From the NCBI GenBank assembly GCA_016220035.1, contig JACRIO010000285.1, positions 1 through 59,498 of the forward strand: 59,498 nt of DNA. The letters are read 5' to 3'. The translations under genes were made by a program, and so were the position numbers. This document shows, in pieces, positions 25,168 to 32,639 of this stretch. The notes below the pieces were generated by a model. It ran no database searches and was not told where the DNA came from. It was given only the letters and a program-made list of their open reading frames with translations. This DNA comes from Planctomycetota bacterium. Its GTDB lineage: Bacteria; Planctomycetota; UBA1135; GCA-002686595. Within the stretch, counting starts at the first letter, position 1, and each line of letters starts with the position of its first letter.

Positions 25168-25441
25168 TTGGATACATCGGCCGGGGCCTGAGCGTGCTCG
25201 AGTTCCGCCCTGGGAATGGCCATCCCGCGTGCGACCCCACAAGAAGCCAAGCGTGCCCGCGTCGCGCTGCAGCCCCCAGCGTCCCGAGCATCAGGGGGAG
25301 CGCGCTGGGGCCTCGCCCGAGCCACAGGACACACCTTCACGAGTTCGAGCGCGGCCGCCCGCTAGCGCGAGCGTCGACCCGCTGTCGGGCCCAGGGATGG
25401 GGCTTCCACCCGGTTCCGCAGGTCACGTTCAGTCCGCCCCC

Positions 25442-25470
25442 TTGCTTGAACGAAATAGATGGCATAGTTT
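25442..25470 (+). promoter_or_regulatory. candidate promoter for the AbiE-type operon
   Basis: TTGCTT (25442-25447) and TAGTTT (25465-25470) are 17 bases apart, nine bases ahead of the ATG at 25479, in an AT-rich patch that is rare in this region. If used, the mRNA would be nearly leaderless. Confidence 0.35.
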
Positions 25471-25478
25471 CTTACAGC

Positions 25479-26114
25479 ATGGGCTCCACCAAGCGCCCCA
25501 CCTCCTGCGCCGCCTCGATCCTCCGCCGCATTCGCGCGTGGGGTGCGGGGACGGTCTTCGTCCCGCGCGACTTCCTCGATCTCGGCGCGCGCGGAGCCGT
25601 CGACGTCGCACTCCACCGCCTCGCCGAGCAAGGCACCATCCGCCGCCTCGGCCGCGGCCTCTACGACCTTCCCGAAGTGCACCCGCGCCTGGGCGCGCTG
25701 TCGCCCGCGCTCGACGCCGTTGCCCACGCACTCGCCCGCAGCCACGCCTGCACGATCACGCCGTCGGAGGCCGCCTGCGCCCAATCCCTCGGGGTATCGA
25801 CCCAGGTCCCCGCGCAAGCGGTCTACCTCACCGACGGCCCCAGCCGGACCGTCACGGTCGACGCGCGCACCGTGCGCTTCTCGCACGCCTCCCCCGGACG
25901 ACGGCTCGGTGGGGACACGAAGGCGGGGGCGGTGCTCCGCGCGCTGCGGTTCCTGGGGCGCGACGACGTCACCGACAGCATCGTTCGTCGGCTGCAGGGC
26001 GTGCTGGACGACGCCGACAGGCGAGCGTTGCAACGGCTCAGGATCGATGTCCCGGCGTGGATGCGGCCGATCGTCGAACGGATCGTGGCGAGAGACTCGA
26101 CACGCGCGGCCTGA
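25479..26114 (+). CDS. AbiEi-type / DUF6088 antitoxin
   Basis: The 211-residue protein starts with a winged-helix domain: ILRRIRAWGAGTVFVPRDFL, then VALHRLAEQGTIRRLGRGLY. The tail is typical of type IV antitoxins of the AbiE class (DAVAHALARSHACTITPSEA; LRALRFLGRDDV). It should repress its operon and counter the downstream nucleotidyltransferase-like toxin without direct blocking, as known for AbiE. The start at 25479 gives the family-typical beginning. The toxin gene starts four bases after its stop. Confidence 0.85.
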   Translation: MGSTKRPTSCAASILRRIRAWGAGTVFVPRDFLDLGARGAVDVALHRLAEQGTIRRLGRGLYDLPEVHPRLGALSPALDAVAHALARSHACTITPSEAACAQSLGVSTQVPAQAVYLTDGPSRTVTVDARTVRFSHASPGRRLGGDTKAGAVLRALRFLGRDDVTDSIVRRLQGVLDDADRRALQRLRIDVPAWMRPIVERIVARDSTRAA

Positions 26115-26118
26115 ACGC

Positions 26119-27135
26119 ATGCACACCGTCGCGCGACTCCCGGCGGTCGACCGAGCAGCGCTCTTCCGCGAAGCGTCGGTCCGTCTGCGCTTCGGGAGCG
26201 AGCTCCTCCTCGAGAAGGACTTCTGGGTCTCGTGGACGCTCCTGCGACTCTTCGCGCGCCCCCGGCGCCCGGCCATGCTCTTCAAGGGGGGGACGTCGCT
26301 CTCGAAGTGCTTTGGCCTCATCGAGCGGTTCTCCGAGGACATCGACCTGACGCTCGACCGCGTGGAGCTCGGGTTCGGGGGAGAGCAGGACCCTGGCCGA
26401 CTCGGCAGCCGGAACAAGTTCCAGAAGGCCGTCGAGCGCTTGGATGCGGCTGCACAGGCGCACGTCCGCGAAGTCCTATTGCCCGAACTCCGCACGGACT
26501 TCGCAGAGCACCTCCAGGAGGCACACACTCTCGAACTCGACATCGAGGACCCTTCCACGATCCTGTTCACCTATCCGCGCGCGGGGGCAACGGACACGCA
26601 GGGAGTTGCCTACGTGCGCCCCGTCGTTCGAATGGAGCTGGGCGCACGCTCCGATCACCATCCGACGCGCGTGGCCGAGGTTCGTCCGTATGCTGCCGAT
26701 GCGTTCCCCGACCTGTTCGAATCACCGAGTTGCAGGGTCGTGGCACTCGCGCCCGAACGCACGCTGGTGGAGAAGGCCCTCATCTTCCATTCGGCCTGCG
26801 CGAAGGGGCGCGTCATGGGGCGAGCCTCCCGTCACGCCTACGACCTGCTCAGGATGCAGCGTGCAGGCGTGACCAAGGCGGTCACCCGCGAGCTGTTCGA
26901 GCTGGTCGCGCGACACAAGCTCGTCTTCTCCGACGAGAAGGCCGCGAGCGAGGCCCCGAGGACCGGACTCCAGATGGTGCCCCAGGGCGACGTGCGCAAG
27001 GCGTTGGAGAACGACTATCAGGCGATGGGGGAGATGTTCTTCCGAGCGCCGCCGCCGTTCGAGGAGATCCTCGAAGGCCTCCGGGAAGTCGAAGAGGCCT
27101 TGAACGCGCTCGTGGGACGATTGCCGGACAGGTAG
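26119..27135 (+). CDS. AbiEii/AbiGii-type nucleotidyltransferase toxin
   Basis: This 338-residue protein contains the DNA polymerase beta-like nucleotidyltransferase core: LLEKDFWVSWTLLRLF, FKGGTSLSKCFGLIERFSED and IDLTLDR, giving the G-G-T-S and D-x-D motifs. VVALAPERTLVEKALIFHSA and HAYDLLRMQRAG follow, typical of AbiEii. In the known family these toxins transfer nucleotides to tRNA or other targets and cause growth arrest on phage infection. It pairs with the antitoxin gene directly upstream. All motif residues visible by eye are intact. Confidence 0.88.
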   Translation: MHTVARLPAVDRAALFREASVRLRFGSELLLEKDFWVSWTLLRLFARPRRPAMLFKGGTSLSKCFGLIERFSEDIDLTLDRVELGFGGEQDPGRLGSRNKFQKAVERLDAAAQAHVREVLLPELRTDFAEHLQEAHTLELDIEDPSTILFTYPRAGATDTQGVAYVRPVVRMELGARSDHHPTRVAEVRPYAADAFPDLFESPSCRVVALAPERTLVEKALIFHSACAKGRVMGRASRHAYDLLRMQRAGVTKAVTRELFELVARHKLVFSDEKAASEAPRTGLQMVPQGDVRKALENDYQAMGEMFFRAPPPFEEILEGLREVEEALNALVGRLPDR

Positions 27136-27211
27136 ATCCTCTCACGAACTCCTGACCCTCCCCCGGTTCAGCGCGGCACGTGAGGCTGCTTCCAGGTCGC
27201 CTCGCGAACGT

Positions 27212-28207
27212 TCACGAGGATCGACGGACTCGAGGCGCGTCGCGGCGTGACTTCGAGGCCGGTCGAGCGCGCGGCCCGGGCTCGGGCGTCGGCATGGAAC
27301 TCGGTGAGCTCGCCGGTGCGGCCTTGCGGCGGCGTGTCGCGGGCGCGGTCTTCGAGGAAGCGGCCGCCTTCGGATTGGTCTGCGACAGCCGCGTCGGCTG
27401 TTTCGCGGCGACCTGCGTGCGCTTCGCAGGTTTCCTCGGCGTCTTCCGCGCATCACTGCGCGTCTTCGTCGGCGCGCGCGCCGCGACCTCCGCCTCGCCG
27501 CCGCCGAGGTCGATTCCGAACAGGGCGTCGAGCGCGTCGTCCGCGAGGCGCCGACCTTCCGCGAGCTCCGGTCCCGCCGCCGACAGCGCCGTGCCCGCGT
27601 TCGCGAGCAGCTCCTGCTGGTCGACCTGGCGCAGCACGAAGAACAGCTCCGGCGACTGGTCGAGTCGCGCGCCCACGCCGTAGAGCGTCGCCGCGACGTG
27701 CTTGCACATCGTCGCCCAGTCGGGGCACGAGCAGGCGAGCTTCAACTCGCGCGGCGCGGGGAACAGGCCCGTCTCCTTCGCGCACAGTTGCTCCATCACG
27801 CCGCGCGCGATGCGGCCTTGCAGGAGCTCGACCACCGAGTCGATCGCTCCCGTGCAGCTCTCGCACAGCGCCTTCCACCGCGCCTTCGCGAGCGGAGCGA
27901 TCTCGATCTTCACCCGGTAGAGACTGGAGCCCATCACCTGCGCCTCCACCGCGCCGGGGGTGAGCGCCAGGTCCACGACCGAGCCGTTGCGGACGTACGT
28001 GCGACCGCGCGGGAGGCGGTTCGCGTAGTCGCTGTAGCGCTCGAGGTTCTCGCACCACGCCTTGCCCCAGAACGTGCTTGCGATCGTGCGGCCCTGGAGC
28101 ACGACCGGCGCCATGCGCACGCCCTGCTTCGCGAGCATTTCCCGCTCGCGCGCGGCGCGACGCTTGCGTTCCGACTGGCTCACGTAGGGTCTCCACTCTC
28201 GGTACAT
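27212..28207 (-). CDS. SWIM zinc-finger protein
   Basis: The 331-residue protein carries a SWIM finger LACSCPDWATMCKHVAATLY (C-x-C-x-n-C-x-H) near residues 160-180, preceded by a conserved ASTFWGKAWCENLERYSDYA segment usual for this family. About 100 C-terminal residues are Lys/Ala/Pro/Ser-rich and probably disordered. Such proteins typically lie next to, and work with, SNF2 helicases, and the helicase gene directly upstream on the same strand fits that. The role is probably DNA or protein binding. Confidence 0.88.
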   Translation of the reverse strand: MYREWRPYVSQSERKRRAAREREMLAKQGVRMAPVVLQGRTIASTFWGKAWCENLERYSDYANRLPRGRTYVRNGSVVDLALTPGAVEAQVMGSSLYRVKIEIAPLAKARWKALCESCTGAIDSVVELLQGRIARGVMEQLCAKETGLFPAPRELKLACSCPDWATMCKHVAATLYGVGARLDQSPELFFVLRQVDQQELLANAGTALSAAGPELAEGRRLADDALDALFGIDLGGGEAEVAARAPTKTRSDARKTPRKPAKRTQVAAKQPTRLSQTNPKAAASSKTAPATRRRKAAPASSPSSMPTPEPGPRARPASKSRRDAPRVRRSS

Positions 28208-28210
28208 GCG

Positions 28211-28264
28211 TCATTGCTCCTGCTGCGCGTCTTGGCTCACGCGCGAATGCCACGCGAGGTACAT
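28211..28264 (-). CDS. 17-codon ORF that mirrors the SWIM gene start
   Basis: Between the helicase stop and the SWIM start lies MYLAWHSRVSQDAQQEQ, a 17-residue frame resembling the SWIM N-terminus (MYREWRPYVSQSERKRR). Both starts are preceded by TGACG directly before ATG, so the gene junction itself seems to be a partial tandem duplication of roughly 57 bases. It may be a leader peptide or simply a duplication scar. Confidence 0.35.
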   Translation of the reverse strand: MYLAWHSRVSQDAQQEQ

Positions 28265-28267
28265 CCG

Positions 28268-31039
28268 TCAATCCTCCCGCACCGCGCTCAAGTCGAGCGC
28301 CACCATCCGCATCAACTCCTTGTCGTCGAGCGCCGTCAGGTCGACTTCCTTGCCGCCCTGCAGCACGCCCTGCGCGAGCGCTTTCTTCGACGTGATCAAG
28401 TCGTCGATGCGCTCCTCGACGGTCCCGCGGCACACGAACTTGTGCACGAGGACGTTGCGCTTCTGCCCGATGCGGAACGCGCGGTCGGTGGCCTGGTCCT
28501 CGACCGCGGGGTTCCACCAGCGATCGAAGTGCACGACGTGCGACGCGGCGGTCAGGTTCAGCCCCGTCCCGCCCGCCTTGAGCGACAGCACGAAGAACGG
28601 GACGCGCTCGTCCTCCTGGAAGCGCTTCACGAGCCCCTGGCGCGTCTTCACCGGCGTGTCGCCGTGCAAGACGAGCCCCGCGCGGCCGAAGACGCCGCCG
28701 AGGAACGCCGCGAGCGGTTCCGTCGCCTCGCGGAACTGCGTGAAGACGAGCAGCTTCTCCTGCTTCGCCGCGATGACCTCGCCGAGCTCGCCGAGGCGCG
28801 CGAACTTGCCGCTCTCCGCCGCGTCCCACGCGCCGTCCGCGAGTCCGTGCGACGGGTGGTTGCAGATCTGCTTGAAGCGCATCAGGAACGCGAGCACGAG
28901 GCCGCGGCGTTGGATGCCTTCCGTGACGGCGATGCGCTGCGCGAGCTCGTCGACGCTCGCTTGGTACAGCGCGGCCTGTCGTCGCGAGAGTGCGCACCAC
29001 GCGCGCAGCTCGGTCTTCTCGGGCAGGTCGGCGATCACCGTCTTGTCCGTCTTCATCCGGCGCAGGATGTAGGGCCGCACGAGCTCGCGCAGCGGGCCGT
29101 GCGCCTCGGGTCCGCCGTCCGCGAGGCGTTTCTCGTAACGCGCGAACTCCTTCGCCGTGCCGAGCAGTCCGGGCGAGAGGAAGTCGAACAAGGACCACAG
29201 GTCGGTGAGGCGGTTCTCGATCGGCGTCCCGGTGAGCGCGATGCGCGCGCGGGCGCGCAGCTCCTTCACGGCGCGCGTCTGCTTCGAGCCGGGATTCTTG
29301 ATCGCCTGCGCCTCGTCGAGCACGACGAGGTCCCACTCCGCGGTCTTCAGCCATGGCTGGCGCAAGAGCGTTCCGTACGTCGTGATCACGAGGTCGGTCG
29401 CGGCGAGCTCCGCGGGAGCGAGCTCCACCTTCGCGCCCGGCGGCAGCGCCGATGGATGCGCGATGCGCGCCTTCAAGCTGGGCGTGAAGCGCTCGAGCTC
29501 GCTCTTCCAGTTCGCGAGCAGCGACGCGGGCGCGACGAGCAGGCTCGGACGCGCGCTGCTCCCCGGCGCGCGCTGCGCGCGGCGCACGAGCAGGAGCGCC
29601 AGGACCTGCACCGTCTTCCCGAGACCCATGTCGTCGGCGAGGCACGCCCCGAGACCGAGCTCGGCGCACACGTGCAGCCAGCGCACGCCCGCTTCCTGAT
29701 AGGGGCGCAGCGTGCCTTTCAGCGCGGCTCCGGGGTGGACGCGTTTCAGGCCGTCGGGCGAGCGCAGACCCGCGAGGCGTTCGGCGAGCCAGGGGCCCGC
29801 TTGCACGCGCGACCAGTCGCGGTCGAGCTCCGCGCCCGCCTCCGCGCCGATCTCGGCGCCGGAGAGGAGGCGCATCGCGGCGGCGAAATCGAGCTCGCCC
29901 GAGCGCGCGAGCTCCTCCGCGGCGCGCAGGCGCTCGAGCGCGTGCGCGAGCCGCTCGCGATCGACCTCGACCCATTGTCCGCGCAGGAGTCGCAGTCCGC
30001 TCGCGCCCGCGAGCAGCTCCTTCACTTCGGCCTCCGTGAGCGGCTCGCCGTCGAGCACGAGCTGCGCGCGGAAGTCGAGCAGTTGCGCCTGTCCGACGCC
30101 CGCGGCCGCGCGCGCGCCGACCGTGCCCGCCGCGCGCGGGCGCGGCGGCCGGCCCGAGGACCAGCTCGCGGGCATGCGCACGACGACGCCCGCGTGCTCC
30201 AGCACGGCGGCGTCGCCGAGCAGCTCGAACGCCTCGCGCGGCGACCACCGCAACGGATGGAAGAGCTCGCCTTTCTCGACCAGCGTGCGCAGCCACGCGC
30301 ACTGCTCGGCGGCGCGCTGCACGGGCACGAGCAGCGAGAGCAGCTTCGGCTTGTTCGCGGCGCCGGCGTACTCCTTCAGCGCCTGGCCCAACGGCTGGTG
30401 TTGCGGCCGGCCGTTCGCGCCGAGCTTGCCGGTGTACGTCGCGAGGAAGGCGAAGGGCGCCTCCGCGTCGCGGCGGTTCTCGGCAAGGTTGAAGTGCACG
30501 CGACCGACGACGTTCCAAGCGGGATCGAGACGCCGAAGGAACTCGGCGAGCGCGACGCCCGACTCGGCGAGCTCGCTCTCGAAGGCGCGCGCGAGCTCGT
30601 CCCACGCCGCCCGCAACACGGAACCCGTCAGGTACTCGGCGCCGAGCATCATGGGCGCCGTCCAGCAGAGCGTCTCGAGCTCCTCCTCGGCCGGCGCATC
30701 GGGCGCGCTCCAACGGCCGCTCGCCTCGACGACCTCCGCACGCGAGCACGCGGACGTGACGAAGCGCGCGGCGAAGGAGCGCCACCACGCGAACACGGGC
30801 GGGAGCGGGGCCGCGACGGCGCGCGCGCCGAGCTCGAGCAGGCCGTGACCGTTCCCATGCGCGAACGCCGCGGCTAGCGCGGTCGCGCGCGCAGCGTCGA
30901 GTTCGGGCGCGTCCTGGTCCGGAACGAGGTCGAGCTTGCCGTGCGGCGTGACGCTCAACGTCGAGCGCGCGACGCGGCCCTCGTCACCGCTCTGGTGCGG
31001 CTCGACCGGCTGGCCGCGCATGCTGGGTGCGTTCCCCAC
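28268..31039 (-). CDS. SNF2/SWI2-family helicase
   Basis: This 923-residue protein has an N-terminal helicase-associated region (LLELGARAVAAPLPPVFAWW, about 68). The SNF2 motor follows: Walker A CLADDMGLGKTVQVLALLLV (about 463), DEAQ box VVLDEAQAIKNP, ALTGTPIENRLTDLWSLFD, and the second lobe (LVLHGDTPVKTRQGLVKRFQ; VHFDRWWNPAVEDQATDRAF; RIGQKRNVLVHKFV). The DEAQ box is normal for bacterial HepA/SNF2 relatives. It is likely a DNA-translocating remodeller acting with the SWIM protein encoded 60 bases downstream. Two 20-bp direct repeats lie upstream of the start. Confidence 0.9.
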   Translation of the reverse strand: MGNAPSMRGQPVEPHQSGDEGRVARSTLSVTPHGKLDLVPDQDAPELDAARATALAAAFAHGNGHGLLELGARAVAAPLPPVFAWWRSFAARFVTSACSRAEVVEASGRWSAPDAPAEEELETLCWTAPMMLGAEYLTGSVLRAAWDELARAFESELAESGVALAEFLRRLDPAWNVVGRVHFNLAENRRDAEAPFAFLATYTGKLGANGRPQHQPLGQALKEYAGAANKPKLLSLLVPVQRAAEQCAWLRTLVEKGELFHPLRWSPREAFELLGDAAVLEHAGVVVRMPASWSSGRPPRPRAAGTVGARAAAGVGQAQLLDFRAQLVLDGEPLTEAEVKELLAGASGLRLLRGQWVEVDRERLAHALERLRAAEELARSGELDFAAAMRLLSGAEIGAEAGAELDRDWSRVQAGPWLAERLAGLRSPDGLKRVHPGAALKGTLRPYQEAGVRWLHVCAELGLGACLADDMGLGKTVQVLALLLVRRAQRAPGSSARPSLLVAPASLLANWKSELERFTPSLKARIAHPSALPPGAKVELAPAELAATDLVITTYGTLLRQPWLKTAEWDLVVLDEAQAIKNPGSKQTRAVKELRARARIALTGTPIENRLTDLWSLFDFLSPGLLGTAKEFARYEKRLADGGPEAHGPLRELVRPYILRRMKTDKTVIADLPEKTELRAWCALSRRQAALYQASVDELAQRIAVTEGIQRRGLVLAFLMRFKQICNHPSHGLADGAWDAAESGKFARLGELGEVIAAKQEKLLVFTQFREATEPLAAFLGGVFGRAGLVLHGDTPVKTRQGLVKRFQEDERVPFFVLSLKAGGTGLNLTAASHVVHFDRWWNPAVEDQATDRAFRIGQKRNVLVHKFVCRGTVEERIDDLITSKKALAQGVLQGGKEVDLTALDDKELMRMVALDLSAVRED

Positions 31040-31128
31040 GAGGCCGAACAGCTTGCCAAGGTCGCGCGCCCGCGCCAGGGCGCGAACGCCCCTTGTGTGC
31101 GGAGCGTGGCCCCTCCAGCGTGAAACGT

Positions 31129-31220
31129 CCGTCCCATTGCGCCGCGGAGTCGGCGGCCCCGATCAGGGCAACCTGCACCACCTGCGCTCGGCGTGGAACT
31201 CCGTCCCATCGCGCCGCGGA
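31129..31220. repeat. pair of 20-bp direct repeats upstream of the helicase gene
   Basis: CCGTCCCATYGCGCCGCGGA occurs at 31129-31148 (T) and 31201-31220 (C), 72 bases apart. They lie in the 226-base gap between the TolC-like gene end and the helicase start, 90 and 162 bases upstream of the latter. They may be regulator sites. Confidence 0.4.
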
Positions 31221-31265
31221 CCGCCGCCGAAGCGTCCGAAAGGCCGTGACCCTGTCGCGCTCGGT

Positions 31266-32639
31266 CTACCGTGGGTCGAGCACCGTGAGCGACGCGCCGA
31301 CGACTCGTTCGACGTCGACCTGCGTCCGCGCGGCATCGAGCAGCGCCTCGATGCGGCTGCGTCGCGCCTGGAGCGCGGCGCGTTGGCTCTCGAGGAACGA
31401 CAAGGCCGTCGTGTGCCCGAGTTCGAACGCGGTCCGCGCGAGCGCGGCCCCACGCTCGGCCTGTGGAAGCAGGTCCTCCGCGACGAACTGCGCGGTGCGC
31501 GCCGAGGAAACCGCCCGATCGACGGCCGCCCGGACCTGTTGGCCCACTTCGCCGACGAGCGCCTCGTGCTCCTTTCCGAGTTGGTCGCGGCGGAACTCGG
31601 CGCGGCGCACCTGGGCTTGGTTTCGATCGAAGATCGGCAGCTCGATCGTCGCACCCGGGCCCGCGAGCAAGTCGACGGCCGAACCGGCCTCCGGTCGCTC
31701 GAGCGCGAGGCCGACGTCGACGTTGGGAGTCGTCCTTCGACGCTCCAGCGCGAGCTGGGCCTCGGCCGCGGTGAGCGCGGCCCCGGCGGCGCGGACGTCG
31801 AGCCGTGTCGAGCGGCTGCGCGCGACGAGCGCTTCGCGATCGAGCGCGCGCGGGGCGGGCTCGGGCAGGGCGTCGGTCAGCTCGACCTCCATCAGGTCGA
31901 CATCGATCGACAGGAGCGCCGCCAACCGGCGTCGCGCGCCGACGCTCTCCCGTTCCGCGCTCCGCACGGCGAGCTCGGCACCGAGGGCCTGGCTCCGCGC
32001 GAGGTGCTCCTCGATCGCCGTCGCCACCCCGCCCTCGACTTGCTTTCGGACCGCCTCGAACGCCGCCTGCGCGACGCGCGCGTTCTCCCGCGCGATCGCG
32101 AGCAAATCGCGCGCGCCCACGCTCTCGAAGTAGGCGTCCTTCGTGTCGACCACCAGCTCACCGGCGAAGCGCGACAACTCGAAGACCTGTTGCTGGAGCG
32201 CGCCTTCGGCGACGGCTTGGCGCTCGGGCAACTCCCAGAGATCGACGAGGCTCTGGACGAGGTCCGCCGAAAGCTGGGGTCGGCCGCCATTGGATGGGAT
32301 CAGGAACCCGACGCCGAGGCTCGGATTGCGCAGCAGGCCGGCCTGCACGAAATCAGCGCGCGCCACCCCCAGCCCAAGGAACCCGGCTTGGAGGCGGCGG
32401 CTATCGAGCAGCGCCAGTCGAAGCGCCTCGTCGAGACCGAGACCGTCGGCGAGCGCCGCATCGATCTCCTCCGGCGCGACCGGTGCCGCGCTGGGATCGA
32501 AGACGTCGGCGCGACCGGTGGTGTCGCGGATGAGGCCGCGCGCCTCTTGTTGCTCCGCGCTCGGATCGACTTCGATCGTCGCGCACGCCGCGCAGATCGA
32601 GGCCAGGAGGACGAAGCCTGTAGTCCGTTGATCACGCAT
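31266..32639 (-). CDS. TolC/CusC-family outer membrane efflux protein
   Basis: The 457-residue protein has a hydrophobic leader (FVLLASICAACATIEV), in which a Cys suggests a lipid anchor although the lipobox is imperfect. Two similar helical-barrel halves follow (LDEALRLALLDSRRLQAGFL; RQVRAAVDRAVSSARTAQFV; LLPQAERGAALARTAFELGH). It would form the outer-membrane channel of the tripartite pump. Its start overlaps the end of the RND gene by eight bases, placing it last in the operon. Confidence 0.88.
   Translation of the reverse strand: MRDQRTTGFVLLASICAACATIEVDPSAEQQEARGLIRDTTGRADVFDPSAAPVAPEEIDAALADGLGLDEALRLALLDSRRLQAGFLGLGVARADFVQAGLLRNPSLGVGFLIPSNGGRPQLSADLVQSLVDLWELPERQAVAEGALQQQVFELSRFAGELVVDTKDAYFESVGARDLLAIARENARVAQAAFEAVRKQVEGGVATAIEEHLARSQALGAELAVRSAERESVGARRRLAALLSIDVDLMEVELTDALPEPAPRALDREALVARSRSTRLDVRAAGAALTAAEAQLALERRRTTPNVDVGLALERPEAGSAVDLLAGPGATIELPIFDRNQAQVRRAEFRRDQLGKEHEALVGEVGQQVRAAVDRAVSSARTAQFVAEDLLPQAERGAALARTAFELGHTTALSFLESQRAALQARRSRIEALLDAARTQVDVERVVGASLTVLDPR

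Larger units (their letters stand above)
25131..25478. other. divergent regulatory region between ParD-type and AbiE-type operons
   Basis: This 348-base gap separates two divergent toxin-antitoxin operons. It carries the tandem TGTGGCCATC repeat near the ParD start, another TGGCCAT near 25216, and an AT-richer promoter-like segment just before the AbiEi-like start. I see no gene in it. Confidence 0.45.

Noticed and set aside
27453-30788. 1111-codon minus-strand frame across the SWIM and helicase genes
   Set aside because: It is Arg-rich and in the wrong frame for both genes, whose motifs are intact.
27698-30877. 1059-codon plus-strand frame opposite the helicase
   Set aside because: It is an antisense shadow with low-complexity composition and no motif.
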